Shown here one piece after another: positions 11,978-19,653 of a stretch of 21,500 nt of DNA. The notes under the pieces were generated by a model. It worked only from the letters and a program-made list of their open reading frames with translations. It made no database searches and was not told the origin of the DNA. Source of the stretch: a virus; the IMG/VR virus record IMGVR_UViG_3300025889_001106, positions 1 through 21,500 of that record, one strand, 5' to 3'. Numbering within the stretch: position 1 is the stretch's first letter; every line of letters starts with the position of its first letter. The position numbers and the translations under genes are program-made.

Positions 11978-12489
11978 AATGTGTAGCTATAGGCGGTGAA
12001 CCGGCGACAGGCAAAACAACTTTAATGCAGATAATCTATTCTAAACTTACATGGGTAGATTTTAAAATGGGACTTTTGCGAGGACACTACAACAAAGAAA
12101 AAAACCTAGCTTTACTTGGAATATATAACATAGAAGGAACCTTTGTAGGAACAGATAAGCTATCTATGGCAGTGAATAATCATTTTATTTTATTTGCTAA
12201 GGAACAAACAAAGAACATATTATTTGAAGGCGATAGATTATTTACATTGAATAATATTAATTATTTAAAAGATAAATACGATACAGATGTGTATATTTTG
12301 CAACAATCAAAAGAAATATTGCACCAAAGACATCTAAACAGAAATGACAATCAATCAGAACAATTCCTAAAGGGTAGAAAAACAAAGATAAATAATATAA
12401 TGAATAATGTAGCAGATATAAAATTTGCACAATTATTTAATATTAATGATAGCGAAAAATTAGCAAATCATATATTAAATAGTTTTTAA
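11974..12489 (+). CDS. P-loop kinase, candidate hydroxymethylpyrimidine-DNA kinase
   Basis: This encodes 171 residues. Walker A is G7-GEPATGK14-TT. NILFEGDRLF (about 81-90) has an acidic residue in the Walker B/DxD-like place. EGTFVGTDKLSMAV (48-61) is a conserved-looking segment, and the HQRHLNRNDNQSEQ region plus KGRKTK looks like an Arg/Lys-rich lid. The size fits a nucleotide or small-molecule kinase. In phages with hypermodified thymine, a P-loop kinase phosphorylates 5-hydroxymethyl-dU in DNA to give a leaving group for amine addition. That role is inferred from the TET/JBP gene and the coupled helical gene. ADP/ATP use is expected; the substrate is unproven. Confidence 0.65.
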   Translation: MKCVAIGGEPATGKTTLMQIIYSKLTWVDFKMGLLRGHYNKEKNLALLGIYNIEGTFVGTDKLSMAVNNHFILFAKEQTKNILFEGDRLFTLNNINYLKDKYDTDVYILQQSKEILHQRHLNRNDNQSEQFLKGRKTKINNIMNNVADIKFAQLFNINDSEKLANHILNSF

Positions 12490-12515
12490 CACCTTACGCA
12501 AGGGAAAATGTGGTA

Positions 12516-12851
12516 ATGAAAAAAGTCGGAAGACCAAGAATAGAACTAGATAGAGAGCAAATATTTCAATTAGCTAGATTACATTGTACAATCAAAGAGA
12601 TAGCTGACTTCTTTAAGGTAGATAGAGATACAATAGCAGATAATTATTCCGCAGAAATTAAGAAAGGTAGAGCGGACGGAAGAATAAGATTACGTAAGAA
12701 ACAATTTGACTTAGCTATGCAAGGAAATGTTACGATGTGTATATGGCTTGGTAAGCAAATATTAGAACAAAATGAAAACAATTTAGACGAAGATAATCTA
12801 CCACAACCTTTGATAATACAAGAAGATGACAACAAAACTTTTATTGTGTAA
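12516..12851 (+). CDS. Small-terminase-like HTH protein
   Basis: The start is the ATG at 12516 (111 residues), with AGGGA ten bases upstream; a GTG at 12510 is an alternative. Residues about 24-45 form a helix-turn-helix (CTIKEIADFFKVDRDTIADNY), preceded by a basic GRPR segment. A second basic helical part (KKGRADGRIRLRKKQFDLA) leads into AMQGNVTMCIWLGKQIL, a common C-terminal pattern of small terminase subunits in short marine-phage genomes. It would recognise the phage DNA for packaging. It is separated from the large terminase by five genes, which is unusual but seen in such phages. A transcriptional regulator is the alternative. Confidence 0.6.
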   Translation: MKKVGRPRIELDREQIFQLARLHCTIKEIADFFKVDRDTIADNYSAEIKKGRADGRIRLRKKQFDLAMQGNVTMCIWLGKQILEQNENNLDEDNLPQPLIIQEDDNKTFIV

Positions 12852-12860
12852 TAAATACTA

Positions 12861-13133
12861 ATGGCAAAATACAAAGGCAGAACAGTTAAATTAAACAAGC
12901 CAATGAAAGGCGATGTTAAGAAATTCAAAGTGTTTGTTAAAAATAAGAAAACCGGCAGAGTACAAAAGGTAAACTTTGGTAGCAAAACAATGTCTATTAA
13001 GAAACATATACCAGCTAGGAAACGATCATTTATGGCAAGATTTAGACCTATACTTGCAAATGTTAAAGGTCAGAAGAATTTATCCCCAGCTTATTGGGCA
13101 GTTAAATCTTGGCGTAAAGGTTTCAAAGCATGA
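12861..13133 (+). CDS. DUF5872-like small basic protein
   Basis: This encodes 90 residues. KKFKVFVKNKKTGRVQKVNFGSKTMSIKKHIPARKRSFMARF and YWAVKSW match the layout of a small phage protein family (DUF5872-like: K-F-x-V-Y-V-K-N, VNFG, M-x-I-K, RKSFRARH, YWSCKMW), as recalled from memory. The central Cys and His of most members are missing here (FRPILANVKG), so any zinc site is lost. The protein is very basic and likely binds DNA or a virion component. No SD is clear. It overlaps the next gene by an ATGA. Confidence 0.6.
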   Translation: MAKYKGRTVKLNKPMKGDVKKFKVFVKNKKTGRVQKVNFGSKTMSIKKHIPARKRSFMARFRPILANVKGQKNLSPAYWAVKSWRKGFKA

Positions 13134-13369
13134 TTAAGTTTTTTTTATTTATGCATATAATGATAGCTGATCCAAACGCAAATATTCCCAAGGTCTATGA
13201 CTTTTGGTTTGAAGATCATGAACTAAGATATTTTGCGACAGAAAAGGATTGCAAAAAAAAGGGTAATGAAATATTACAATGGGCAAGGCAATCAATGGAA
13301 GACAAAAATCTAAAAGTCATAGATACCTGGTTTGAATGTGTCGCTATTAACAAAGGTCAAAAGATATAG
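13130..13369 (+). CDS. Small protein with hydrophobic N-terminus, unknown function
   Basis: This encodes 79 residues. The first 15 (MIKFFLFMHIMIADP) are hydrophobic enough for a signal anchor or signal peptide. The rest is acidic/aromatic (VYDFWFEDHELRYFATEKDC) with a second Cys near the end in WFECVAI; the two Cys could form a disulfide if exported. It starts within the preceding gene (ATGA) and ends with a TAG that overlaps the next GTG start. The family is not recognised. An envelope role is only a guess. Confidence 0.5.
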   Translation: MIKFFLFMHIMIADPNANIPKVYDFWFEDHELRYFATEKDCKKKGNEILQWARQSMEDKNLKVIDTWFECVAINKGQKI

Positions 13370-13857
13370 TGTACACTCCCAACATTAACTTATACGATCT
13401 ATATTTAAAACAAGCTAAGTTATTACATCAAAACCCAAGCAAGTGGAGAGGCACAACACTAACTCATTACATAGAAGATATTAATGCACTAATCAAAGAT
13501 AAGCATTTAAAAACTATTTTAGATTATGGGTGCGGTAAAGCAAAGTTCCACCCCAAAGAATGGAATGCTGATAAATATGATCCAGCAGTACCGGAGTATT
13601 CAGAAAAACCTACAGGAAGATACGATCTAGTTATTTGTACTGATGTATTAGAACATATACCACAAAATCATTTAGACGAAGTTATTGAAGATATATTTAA
13701 CTATTCAGATCAATGGGTATTTATTTCTGTATGTTGTCGTAAAGCAAAAGAAATATTACCAAATGGCTATAACGCTCATGCAACTATTGAATCAACAAAA
13801 TGGTGGAAGGATAAATTTTCCAAATATACTGATTATACTCTAAAATTCTCACAATGA
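13369..13857 (+). CDS. Class I SAM-dependent methyltransferase
   Basis: This encodes 162 residues; GTG start at 13369. Motif I is ILDYGCGKAKF (about 50-60). The post-I acidic strand is represented by WNADKYDP, and the motif IV region is YDLVICTDVLEHIP (about 85-98), giving a Rossmann-type methyltransferase of the small-molecule/Methyltransf_11-23 style. It lacks the N/D-PP-Y motif of N6-adenine or N4-cytosine DNA methyltransferases and the PC motif of cytosine-5 enzymes. A sugar, lipid, protein or modified-base adduct is therefore a more likely substrate. It is coupled by an ATGA to the glycosyltransferase-like gene, suggesting the two work on the same product. Confidence 0.75.
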   Translation: MYTPNINLYDLYLKQAKLLHQNPSKWRGTTLTHYIEDINALIKDKHLKTILDYGCGKAKFHPKEWNADKYDPAVPEYSEKPTGRYDLVICTDVLEHIPQNHLDEVIEDIFNYSDQWVFISVCCRKAKEILPNGYNAHATIESTKWWKDKFSKYTDYTLKFSQ

Positions 13858-14405
13858 TTTTTCAACCAGTTGAGTACATGAACAATAAAAAACTTTTATT
13901 GATAGGTAACGCTGTTGTTACAAAAGAGCCTGACTATACAAAATTTGATTGTATTATTAGAATGAATTTAGGAGTTCAAACAAGTCCTATTGATGTATGG
14001 ATAGATAATCTAGTTAATCAAGCACATGATAGTTTAGGACATATTCCTGACATAAAAAACATAATTAGACTAAACGCTGAAAAAGATGGCAAAAGATTAG
14101 AACGAATGCCTAAGCAATTAAAACCTTATACCTGGTTATGGAATACAGAAGAATTTAGTATCATGTGTAAAGAGTTAAATTACTTTAGACCAACAACAGG
14201 ATTAATTTCTATTTATTGGATACTAAATAATATTAAATTCAAATCATTTACGATTACCGGCTATGATTTTTTTCAAACACCTAATCGTTATACTAATGAA
14301 ATACACAGCACGTCCAAAACTTATGTTTATCCTAGCCACGATATAATGAAAGATAGATACTGGATATTAAAGTGGTGGAATGAGGGTAAATATGAAATTA
14401 TCTAA
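13854..14405 (+). CDS. GT29 (sialyltransferase-like) glycosyltransferase
   Basis: This encodes 183 residues from the ATG at 13854; an internal ATG at 13878 (residue 9) is the alternative. The pattern follows family GT29: LLLIGNA (15-20, large sialylmotif-like), FDCIIRMN (31-38), RPTTG (112-116, small-motif-like), TITGYDFF (133-140) and a His in YPSHDIMKD (about 163). In the last segment the HxxxxE motif appears as HxxxxD. The enzyme would transfer a sugar from a CMP- or other nucleotide-sugar. Likely targets are a modified DNA base or a virion glycan, since it lies between the hypermodification cassette and the terminase. This is inferred from position. Confidence 0.6.
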   Translation: MIFQPVEYMNNKKLLLIGNAVVTKEPDYTKFDCIIRMNLGVQTSPIDVWIDNLVNQAHDSLGHIPDIKNIIRLNAEKDGKRLERMPKQLKPYTWLWNTEEFSIMCKELNYFRPTTGLISIYWILNNIKFKSFTITGYDFFQTPNRYTNEIHSTSKTYVYPSHDIMKDRYWILKWWNEGKYEII

Positions 14406-15621
14406 ACCACAAAAAGAAGTCTTTGATGACACCTCAAGATTTAGAGTGTTAATCACAGGAAGAAGATTCGGCAAAACCTATTTATGTATGCTTGAGTTAT
14501 TAAAGTTTGCAAGTCGTAATCCCAACGGCAAAATATTTTATGTTAGTCCTACTTACAGAATGTCAAAAGAAATCATGTGGAAAGCATTAAAAAAAATAAC
14601 GCAAGATTTGAATTGGACGAAATACACTAATGAAAGTGAATTAACATTAATTGTAAGAAACAATTGTCAGATAAGTTTAAAGGGAGCAGATAAAAGTCCT
14701 GATAATCTACGAGGTGTTGGATTAAACTTTTTATGTTTAGATGAGTTTGCTGATATTCCACAAGAGGCCTGGACAGAAGTATTAAGACCAACTGTATCTG
14801 ACAAGTATGCCAATGGTCATGTATTGTTTACCGGTACTCCTAGAGGTTTTGGTAATTGGTCATATGAGATGTTTCAAAAGGGTAAACAAAACGATAAGGA
14901 ATGGAAATCTTGGAAATTTACTACACTTGAAGGTGGTCAAGTAGAGAAATACGAAATTGAACAAGCTAAAAAAGATTTAGATTCCAGGTCATTTAGGCAA
15001 GAGTATATGGCTTCATTTGAAACCTATGCTGGTGTTGTTTATTATAACTTTGACAGGCAAAAAAATGTTCAACCAGTTAAATATGATCCTGATTCTATTA
15101 TTCATGTGGGGCTAGACTTTAACATAAATCCGATGAGTGCTTGTTTGTGTCATATTAAAAATGACGTTGTTAGCTTCTTTGATGAAATTGTTATTTATTC
15201 TAGCAATACCGAAGAATTTATACAGGAATTAATAAGTAGATATCCTAAAAATAGAATTATTGTGTATCCTGATCCAGCCGCAAGGCAACGCAAAACTAGT
15301 GCCGGTGGAAAAACAGATTTAACTATCTTGCAAAATGCCGGATTAGCTGTTAAATGTAAAGCAACTCATGCTCTCATAAGAGATAGGATTAATTCTGTGA
15401 ATAGTAGATTGTGTAACAACAATGACAAAAGATTTATTTTTATTGATCCGTCTTGTAAAAACCTTATTAATAGTTTAATGAAACAAACATACAAAGAAGG
15501 TACAAACCAACCGGAGAAAACAGGGTACGATCACATGACAGATGCTATGGGTTATTTAATAGAATACTTATTCCCTATCTCTAGTAATTTACCACCGAAA
15601 CAACCAATGAGATTTAGTTAA
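14392..15621 (+). CDS. terL: Terminase large subunit
   Basis: The ATG at 14392 has GAGGG five bases upstream and is preferred over an ATG at 14380. It gives 409 residues. The ATPase domain has Walker A ITGRRFGKT (21-29), Walker B NFLCLDEF (112-119) and the coupling motif TGTP (147-150). The nuclease domain has LDFNINP (241-247, catalytic D242), D265 in SFFDEI, and HMTDAMGY (381-388, D384). It packages DNA into proheads, hydrolysing ATP at the portal. It overlaps the end of the glycosyltransferase gene by 14 bases, and its stop shares one base with the portal ATG. Confidence 0.93.
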   Translation: MKLSKPQKEVFDDTSRFRVLITGRRFGKTYLCMLELLKFASRNPNGKIFYVSPTYRMSKEIMWKALKKITQDLNWTKYTNESELTLIVRNNCQISLKGADKSPDNLRGVGLNFLCLDEFADIPQEAWTEVLRPTVSDKYANGHVLFTGTPRGFGNWSYEMFQKGKQNDKEWKSWKFTTLEGGQVEKYEIEQAKKDLDSRSFRQEYMASFETYAGVVYYNFDRQKNVQPVKYDPDSIIHVGLDFNINPMSACLCHIKNDVVSFFDEIVIYSSNTEEFIQELISRYPKNRIIVYPDPAARQRKTSAGGKTDLTILQNAGLAVKCKATHALIRDRINSVNSRLCNNNDKRFIFIDPSCKNLINSLMKQTYKEGTNQPEKTGYDHMTDAMGYLIEYLFPISSNLPPKQPMRFS

Positions 15622-17018
15622 TGGCTTATTCAAGACAAGAAATTTTAAGACAACATGAACACTATTCTGCTTACGCAAACAGATGGCAATATTATATTAG
15701 ATCTTTTTTAGGCGGTGAAGAATATAAAGAAGGAAGATACTTACAGGAATACAATTTAGAATTAGAAAATGAATTTGAAAAAAGAATATCATTCACACCA
15801 TTAGACAATCATTGTAGAAATGTTGTTCACATTTACTCATCATTTTTATTTAGAGTACCACCAGTTAGAGAATTAGGAAGTTTAGAACAAGATCAAACTG
15901 TTCCAATGTTTTTAGATGACGCTGATTTAGAAGGCCGTTCATACGAAGCATTATTAAGAGAATTACAAACCTACGCTTCTGTTTATGGACATTGTTGGAT
16001 TATATTGGACAAACCTAATTCTAATGCAAGAACAAGAGCAGAAGAATTACAACAAGAAATTAGACCATACGTAAATATCTACACTCCTGAAAATGTAGTT
16101 GATTGGAATTACTCCAGGGCAGTATCAGGAAAATATTATTTAGATTATTTAAAAGTTAGAGAGTTTACTTCATCTGAAAAAGAAATTTATAGAATATGGA
16201 AATTAGATACTATTGATACAGTTGAATTAAAAAAAGTAGGAGCAAAAGAACCAACAGTAATTGATAGTGTACCTAACCCTATTAATTCTATTCCGGCAGT
16301 TATTTTATTCAATCAAAGATCGCCAATGAGAGCAATTGGTATTTCTGATTTAACCGACATAGCTGATTTGCAAAGAGCAATTTATAATGAGTTGTCCGAG
16401 ATTGAACAATTAATCAGATTATCTAACCACCCTAGCTTAGTTAAGACTAGAGATGTTGATGCTTCTGCTGGTGCTGGTGCGATTATAGAGATGCCTGATA
16501 ATGTTGACCCTGCGCTGAAACCATACATCTTGCAACCTTCAGGACAAAATTTGGATAGTGTATTAAAAACTATTCAAACTAAGATTGACGCAATCAACAG
16601 ACTATCTCATGTCGGTGCAGTAAGAAGCACTAGTGAGAGGGTTGTGAGTGGAGTAGCATTACGAACTGAATTCCAGTTACTCAATGCTAGATTATCTGAG
16701 AAAGCAAATTTAATGCAATTAGCTGAAGAACAAATTTGGCGATTATACGCATTATGGCAAGACAAAGTATTTGATGGCAAAATTATGTATCCGGAAAGTT
16801 TTGATCTTAGAGATTGGGCTACTGATTTAGAAGTTTTACAACAAGCTAAAGCATCTAATATTAAATCAGATACATTCATAAAAGAATTAGATAAACAAAT
16901 TGCAAGAACAGTTATTGAAGATGATGAAACATTATCTCAAATTGACGAAGAAATAGATCAATCAACTACAAGACTTGGAGAATTCCCTCAAACACCGATA
17001 GAGACTCCAACAGTTTAA
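15621..17018 (+). CDS. Portal protein
   Basis: This 465-residue protein directly follows the large terminase and precedes the minor head protein. The N-terminal part includes SRQEILRQHEHYSAYANRW, FTPLDNHCRNVVHIYSSFLF and a clip-like region. The middle has ADLQRAIYNELSEIEQLIRLS and SGVALRTEFQLLNARLSEKA, the stem/wing helices typical of phage portals that include the SxRVVSGVAL segment. The C-terminus is acidic. It forms the dodecameric DNA channel of the capsid vertex and docks the terminase. Gene order and these segments make the call strong, although no short signature is diagnostic. Confidence 0.85.
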   Translation: MAYSRQEILRQHEHYSAYANRWQYYIRSFLGGEEYKEGRYLQEYNLELENEFEKRISFTPLDNHCRNVVHIYSSFLFRVPPVRELGSLEQDQTVPMFLDDADLEGRSYEALLRELQTYASVYGHCWIILDKPNSNARTRAEELQQEIRPYVNIYTPENVVDWNYSRAVSGKYYLDYLKVREFTSSEKEIYRIWKLDTIDTVELKKVGAKEPTVIDSVPNPINSIPAVILFNQRSPMRAIGISDLTDIADLQRAIYNELSEIEQLIRLSNHPSLVKTRDVDASAGAGAIIEMPDNVDPALKPYILQPSGQNLDSVLKTIQTKIDAINRLSHVGAVRSTSERVVSGVALRTEFQLLNARLSEKANLMQLAEEQIWRLYALWQDKVFDGKIMYPESFDLRDWATDLEVLQQAKASNIKSDTFIKELDKQIARTVIEDDETLSQIDEEIDQSTTRLGEFPQTPIETPTV

Positions 17019-17019
17019 T

Positions 17020-17979
17020 ATGGCCGAAGACTTACTGGAGAAGTTAGGAGAGTATAGACAAAACAAAATAACAGATTTGTCTGATACGCAAGTTGAACGA
17101 TTACAAAAATCATTACAAGAATTAGAAAACTTAGTTATCAAAGAAGCTAGTAAAATTGATCCAACAAGAGGTAGTTTAAAATTAAGAACTACTGTTGCTT
17201 TACAAATACGTCCTAAACTTAAACAATACATTGAACAAACATATTTAGTTGCCGTTCAAACTAACATAGCTGAATATGATAAAGCGGCAAGTTGGTTAAC
17301 AGCAACATTTAAAGAATATCCTATACCTAATGAGTTTAAACAAATTACTGAATTAGATTTAACAACAATCCAACAATTAAAACGTGGTGCATACTTACCC
17401 TTTGAAGACTTAGGTAGTGAATTTGTTAATGAATTATCTCAAGAGGTTTATAACAGTACATTAACCGGTAAACCAACTGAACAAATGATTGCAGATTTAA
17501 GAGGTAAGATTAATGGAGTATATCAATCTACTGACAATGAAGAAGCACAAGAGTTAGTAGATTTTATTGCTAATAATCCTGACAAAACAGAACAAATTAA
17601 AACAGCAACAGAACGATTACAAACTATTTATGGTAGAGATAGATTAGGTAATAACTTTAGAAGATATGCTACACAATTAGTGCAAGATTCTTTAATGGGT
17701 TTTGATGGTCAATTTGCAAAGTATAGATCAGACGAATTAGGATTAACTCATTACAAATATACAGGAACTACAGTAAGGGATAGTAGAGATTTTTGTAGAA
17801 GAAATGTAAATAAAGTTTTATCCGAAGAAGAAATTAGAGATATTTGGACATCGCAAACTTGGCAAGGTAAAGCACAAGGCGATCCATTTGTTGTTAGAGG
17901 TGGTTATAATTGCCGTCATCACTGGCAACCAACAAATCCTGATTGGCTAGATTCCGAAGGGAATTACAATCTTGATTGA
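17020..17979 (+). CDS. Minor head / head morphogenesis protein (Mu gpF / SPP1 gp7 type)
   Basis: This encodes 319 residues. A long helical N-terminal region (to about 215) is followed by the head-morphogenesis domain: YKYTGTTVRDSRDFCRR (about 248-264), GDPFVVRGGYNCRHHW (288-303) and WQPTNPDW. The C-x(n)-RGGYNCRHHW block is the hallmark of Mu gpF-like minor head proteins. In SPP1, gp7 binds the portal and helps DNA entry into the host. The gene lies one base after the portal stop and before the scaffold, the expected order. No SD is obvious at the ATG; coupling to the portal gene is probable. Confidence 0.85.
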   Translation: MAEDLLEKLGEYRQNKITDLSDTQVERLQKSLQELENLVIKEASKIDPTRGSLKLRTTVALQIRPKLKQYIEQTYLVAVQTNIAEYDKAASWLTATFKEYPIPNEFKQITELDLTTIQQLKRGAYLPFEDLGSEFVNELSQEVYNSTLTGKPTEQMIADLRGKINGVYQSTDNEEAQELVDFIANNPDKTEQIKTATERLQTIYGRDRLGNNFRRYATQLVQDSLMGFDGQFAKYRSDELGLTHYKYTGTTVRDSRDFCRRNVNKVLSEEEIRDIWTSQTWQGKAQGDPFVVRGGYNCRHHWQPTNPDWLDSEGNYNLD

Positions 17980-18009
17980 CAAATAAGGCAATAAAACATA
18001 GGAGTAAAC

Positions 18010-18735
18010 ATGGACGAGAAAAATAACTCGGTAGAGCAAACACAAGCTACTGAAAATAATGTGGACAACCAAGATGTTTCTAAGGAAGCAAGTGCGGTTT
18101 CTAAATCTTTTACTGAAAAAGAAGTAGAGGATATTGTTAAAAGACGTTTAGAGAGAGAGCGAAAAACTATCTCAAAAAAACTAGACGGAATTGACATTGA
18201 AGAAGCCAAACAACTCCTGGAAGAAAAGAAACAAAAGGAACAAGAACTTGCTTTACAACGAGGTGAGTTTGAAAAAGTAATGAAAGATACTGTATCTAAA
18301 AAAGATCAGGAAATTTCTAAGTTGGTTTCAGAATTACAAAAGATCAGAATTGACGAACAATTAGTTAATACTGCATCTGTAATGAAAGCAATTAATCCTA
18401 ATGAAGTTAAATCTTTATTAAGAGATAAGCTGAAATTAAATGATTCTGGAAGTGTTGAGGTCGTTTCTGATAACGGAACACCGAGATACAATGAAAAAGG
18501 CGATCCAATGACTGTTCAAGATTTGGTAGCTGAGTATCTAAATAACAATCCTCATCATTTGAGTGCTACACCTAAAGGTAGTGGTAGTCAGAGTGGGATT
18601 GGTGGCGATACACCAAAGGCCATGAAATTATCAGATTTGGATATGAGTAATCCGGAGCATAGAAAAGTTTATGCAGAATTACGAAAACAAAGAGATCAAG
18701 GTGGAATATTAAAACCAAACTTAACAATTGGCTAA
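18010..18735 (+). CDS. Capsid scaffolding protein
   Basis: The ATG is preceded by TAGGAG; 241 residues. An N-terminal Gln/Asn/Ser-rich segment leads into a coiled coil from about 38 to 120 (VEDIVKRRLERERKTISKKLD to SELQKIRI), then a Gly/Ser linker and a C-terminal basic/charged segment (LDMSNPEHRKVYAELRKQR). A long coiled coil, no Cys and a position directly before the major capsid gene are typical of siphovirus scaffolds that shape the prohead and are then lost. No protease motif is visible, so it is a separate scaffold rather than a protease-scaffold fusion. Confidence 0.8.
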   Translation: MDEKNNSVEQTQATENNVDNQDVSKEASAVSKSFTEKEVEDIVKRRLERERKTISKKLDGIDIEEAKQLLEEKKQKEQELALQRGEFEKVMKDTVSKKDQEISKLVSELQKIRIDEQLVNTASVMKAINPNEVKSLLRDKLKLNDSGSVEVVSDNGTPRYNEKGDPMTVQDLVAEYLNNNPHHLSATPKGSGSQSGIGGDTPKAMKLSDLDMSNPEHRKVYAELRKQRDQGGILKPNLTIG

Positions 18736-18751
18736 CAAAAGGAGATAAACA

Positions 18752-19597
18752 ATGGCTAATGAAACAACCAGTTCCACTCTATCGGAACTATATACTGAGA
18801 TCATTCAAGAAGCGATTTTCACGTTTCAAGAAACTTCAGTAATGAGACCACTAGTAACAACTTACAATATTAGTGGACAAGGAAAACAAATAGCTGTTCC
18901 AGTATATCCAGCAATTTCTGCATCTGCAGTAGCTGAAGGAACAGATCTATCAAACACTGCTGTTAATCCAACTGAAGTGACTATTACTGCATCTGAAATT
19001 GGAGTGATGACGTCATTAACAGACCTTGGACGGGACAGTGCGGCAAGAAACGTAACTGCTGACATCGGAAAATTATTCGGTGATGCTTTGGCTGACAAAG
19101 TAGATACTGATGTTGCAGGATTGTTTAGTTCATTTTCAACCGACATTGGTGCGGCTTCAACTGAACTAACACCTGAATTAATTTTCAAAGCAGTTGCTAC
19201 TCTAAGAGCAAACAATGTACCGGGACCATACTACGGTGTGTTCCACCCTAAAGCGGCATTCAACTTGAAAAAAGTTTTAACAAATGCTGGTTACACAACT
19301 TCTTCTTCTTCTATTTCTGATTTAGGAAATGAAGCATTGAGAAGTGGGTTCATTGCTAACGTAGCTGGAGTTAATATTTTTGAAAACTCTAACATAACAA
19401 TTGACCAATATGATGATTCAATCGGTGCGGTATTCCACCCGATTTCATTAGGTCTTGCTATGAAAGCTGACTTCAAAATTGAAACTCAAAGAGATGCTTC
19501 TTTAAGAGCGACAGAAATAGTTGCAACTATGACTAAAGGTCAAGGTGTAGTTAAATCTGATTACGGAGTTGCTATCACTACTGATGCGGCTTTATAA
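18752..19597 (+). CDS. Major capsid protein
   Basis: This encodes 281 residues; AGGAGATAAACA lies in front of the ATG. The sequence is beta-rich with many Ala/Thr/Ser/Gly. Segments typical of HK97-fold coat proteins of this marine-phage group are visible: a helical N-arm (LSELYTEIIQEAIFTFQE), GQGKQIAVPVYPAISASAV, ASEIGVMTSLTDLGRD and GLAMKADFKIETQRDASLRATEIVAT near the C-terminus. Codon choice and GC look higher than in the early region, consistent with high expression. It follows the scaffold by 16 bases and is followed by a strong hairpin. The HK97 fold is inferred from context and pattern. Confidence 0.88.
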   Translation: MANETTSSTLSELYTEIIQEAIFTFQETSVMRPLVTTYNISGQGKQIAVPVYPAISASAVAEGTDLSNTAVNPTEVTITASEIGVMTSLTDLGRDSAARNVTADIGKLFGDALADKVDTDVAGLFSSFSTDIGAASTELTPELIFKAVATLRANNVPGPYYGVFHPKAAFNLKKVLTNAGYTTSSSSISDLGNEALRSGFIANVAGVNIFENSNITIDQYDDSIGAVFHPISLGLAMKADFKIETQRDASLRATEIVATMTKGQGVVKSDYGVAITTDAAL

Positions 19598-19610
19598 TTA
19601 AGCTAGTAAT

Positions 19611-19634
19611 AGTGGGGCTTGCAAAAGCCCCACT
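19611..19634 (+). terminator. Hairpin after the major capsid gene (terminator or mRNA-stabilising)
   Basis: AGTGGGGCTT (19611-19620) and AAGCCCCACT (19625-19634) pair perfectly around a GCAA tetraloop. The stem is GC-rich in a very AT-rich genome. The bases after it (GTTCATTT) hold only a short T-run, so termination may be partial. Reduced read-through, or stabilisation of abundant coat-protein mRNA, are both sensible roles. It lies 13 bases after the capsid stop and ends 19 bases before the next ATG. Confidence 0.75.
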
Positions 19635-19653
19635 GTTCATTTAAAAGGATATT

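Noticed and set aside
12644-12985. Minus-strand 113-codon open frame
   Set aside because: Antisense across two real rightward genes, with Leu/Ser/Cys-rich shadow composition.
13369-13857. DNA adenine or cytosine methyltransferase
   Set aside because: It lacks DPPY/NPPY and PC-type catalytic motifs, so a restriction-modification-type DNA methyltransferase is not supported.
18862-19215. Minus-strand 117-codon open frame within the capsid gene
   Set aside because: Antisense to the major capsid gene; no SD and no plausible domain.
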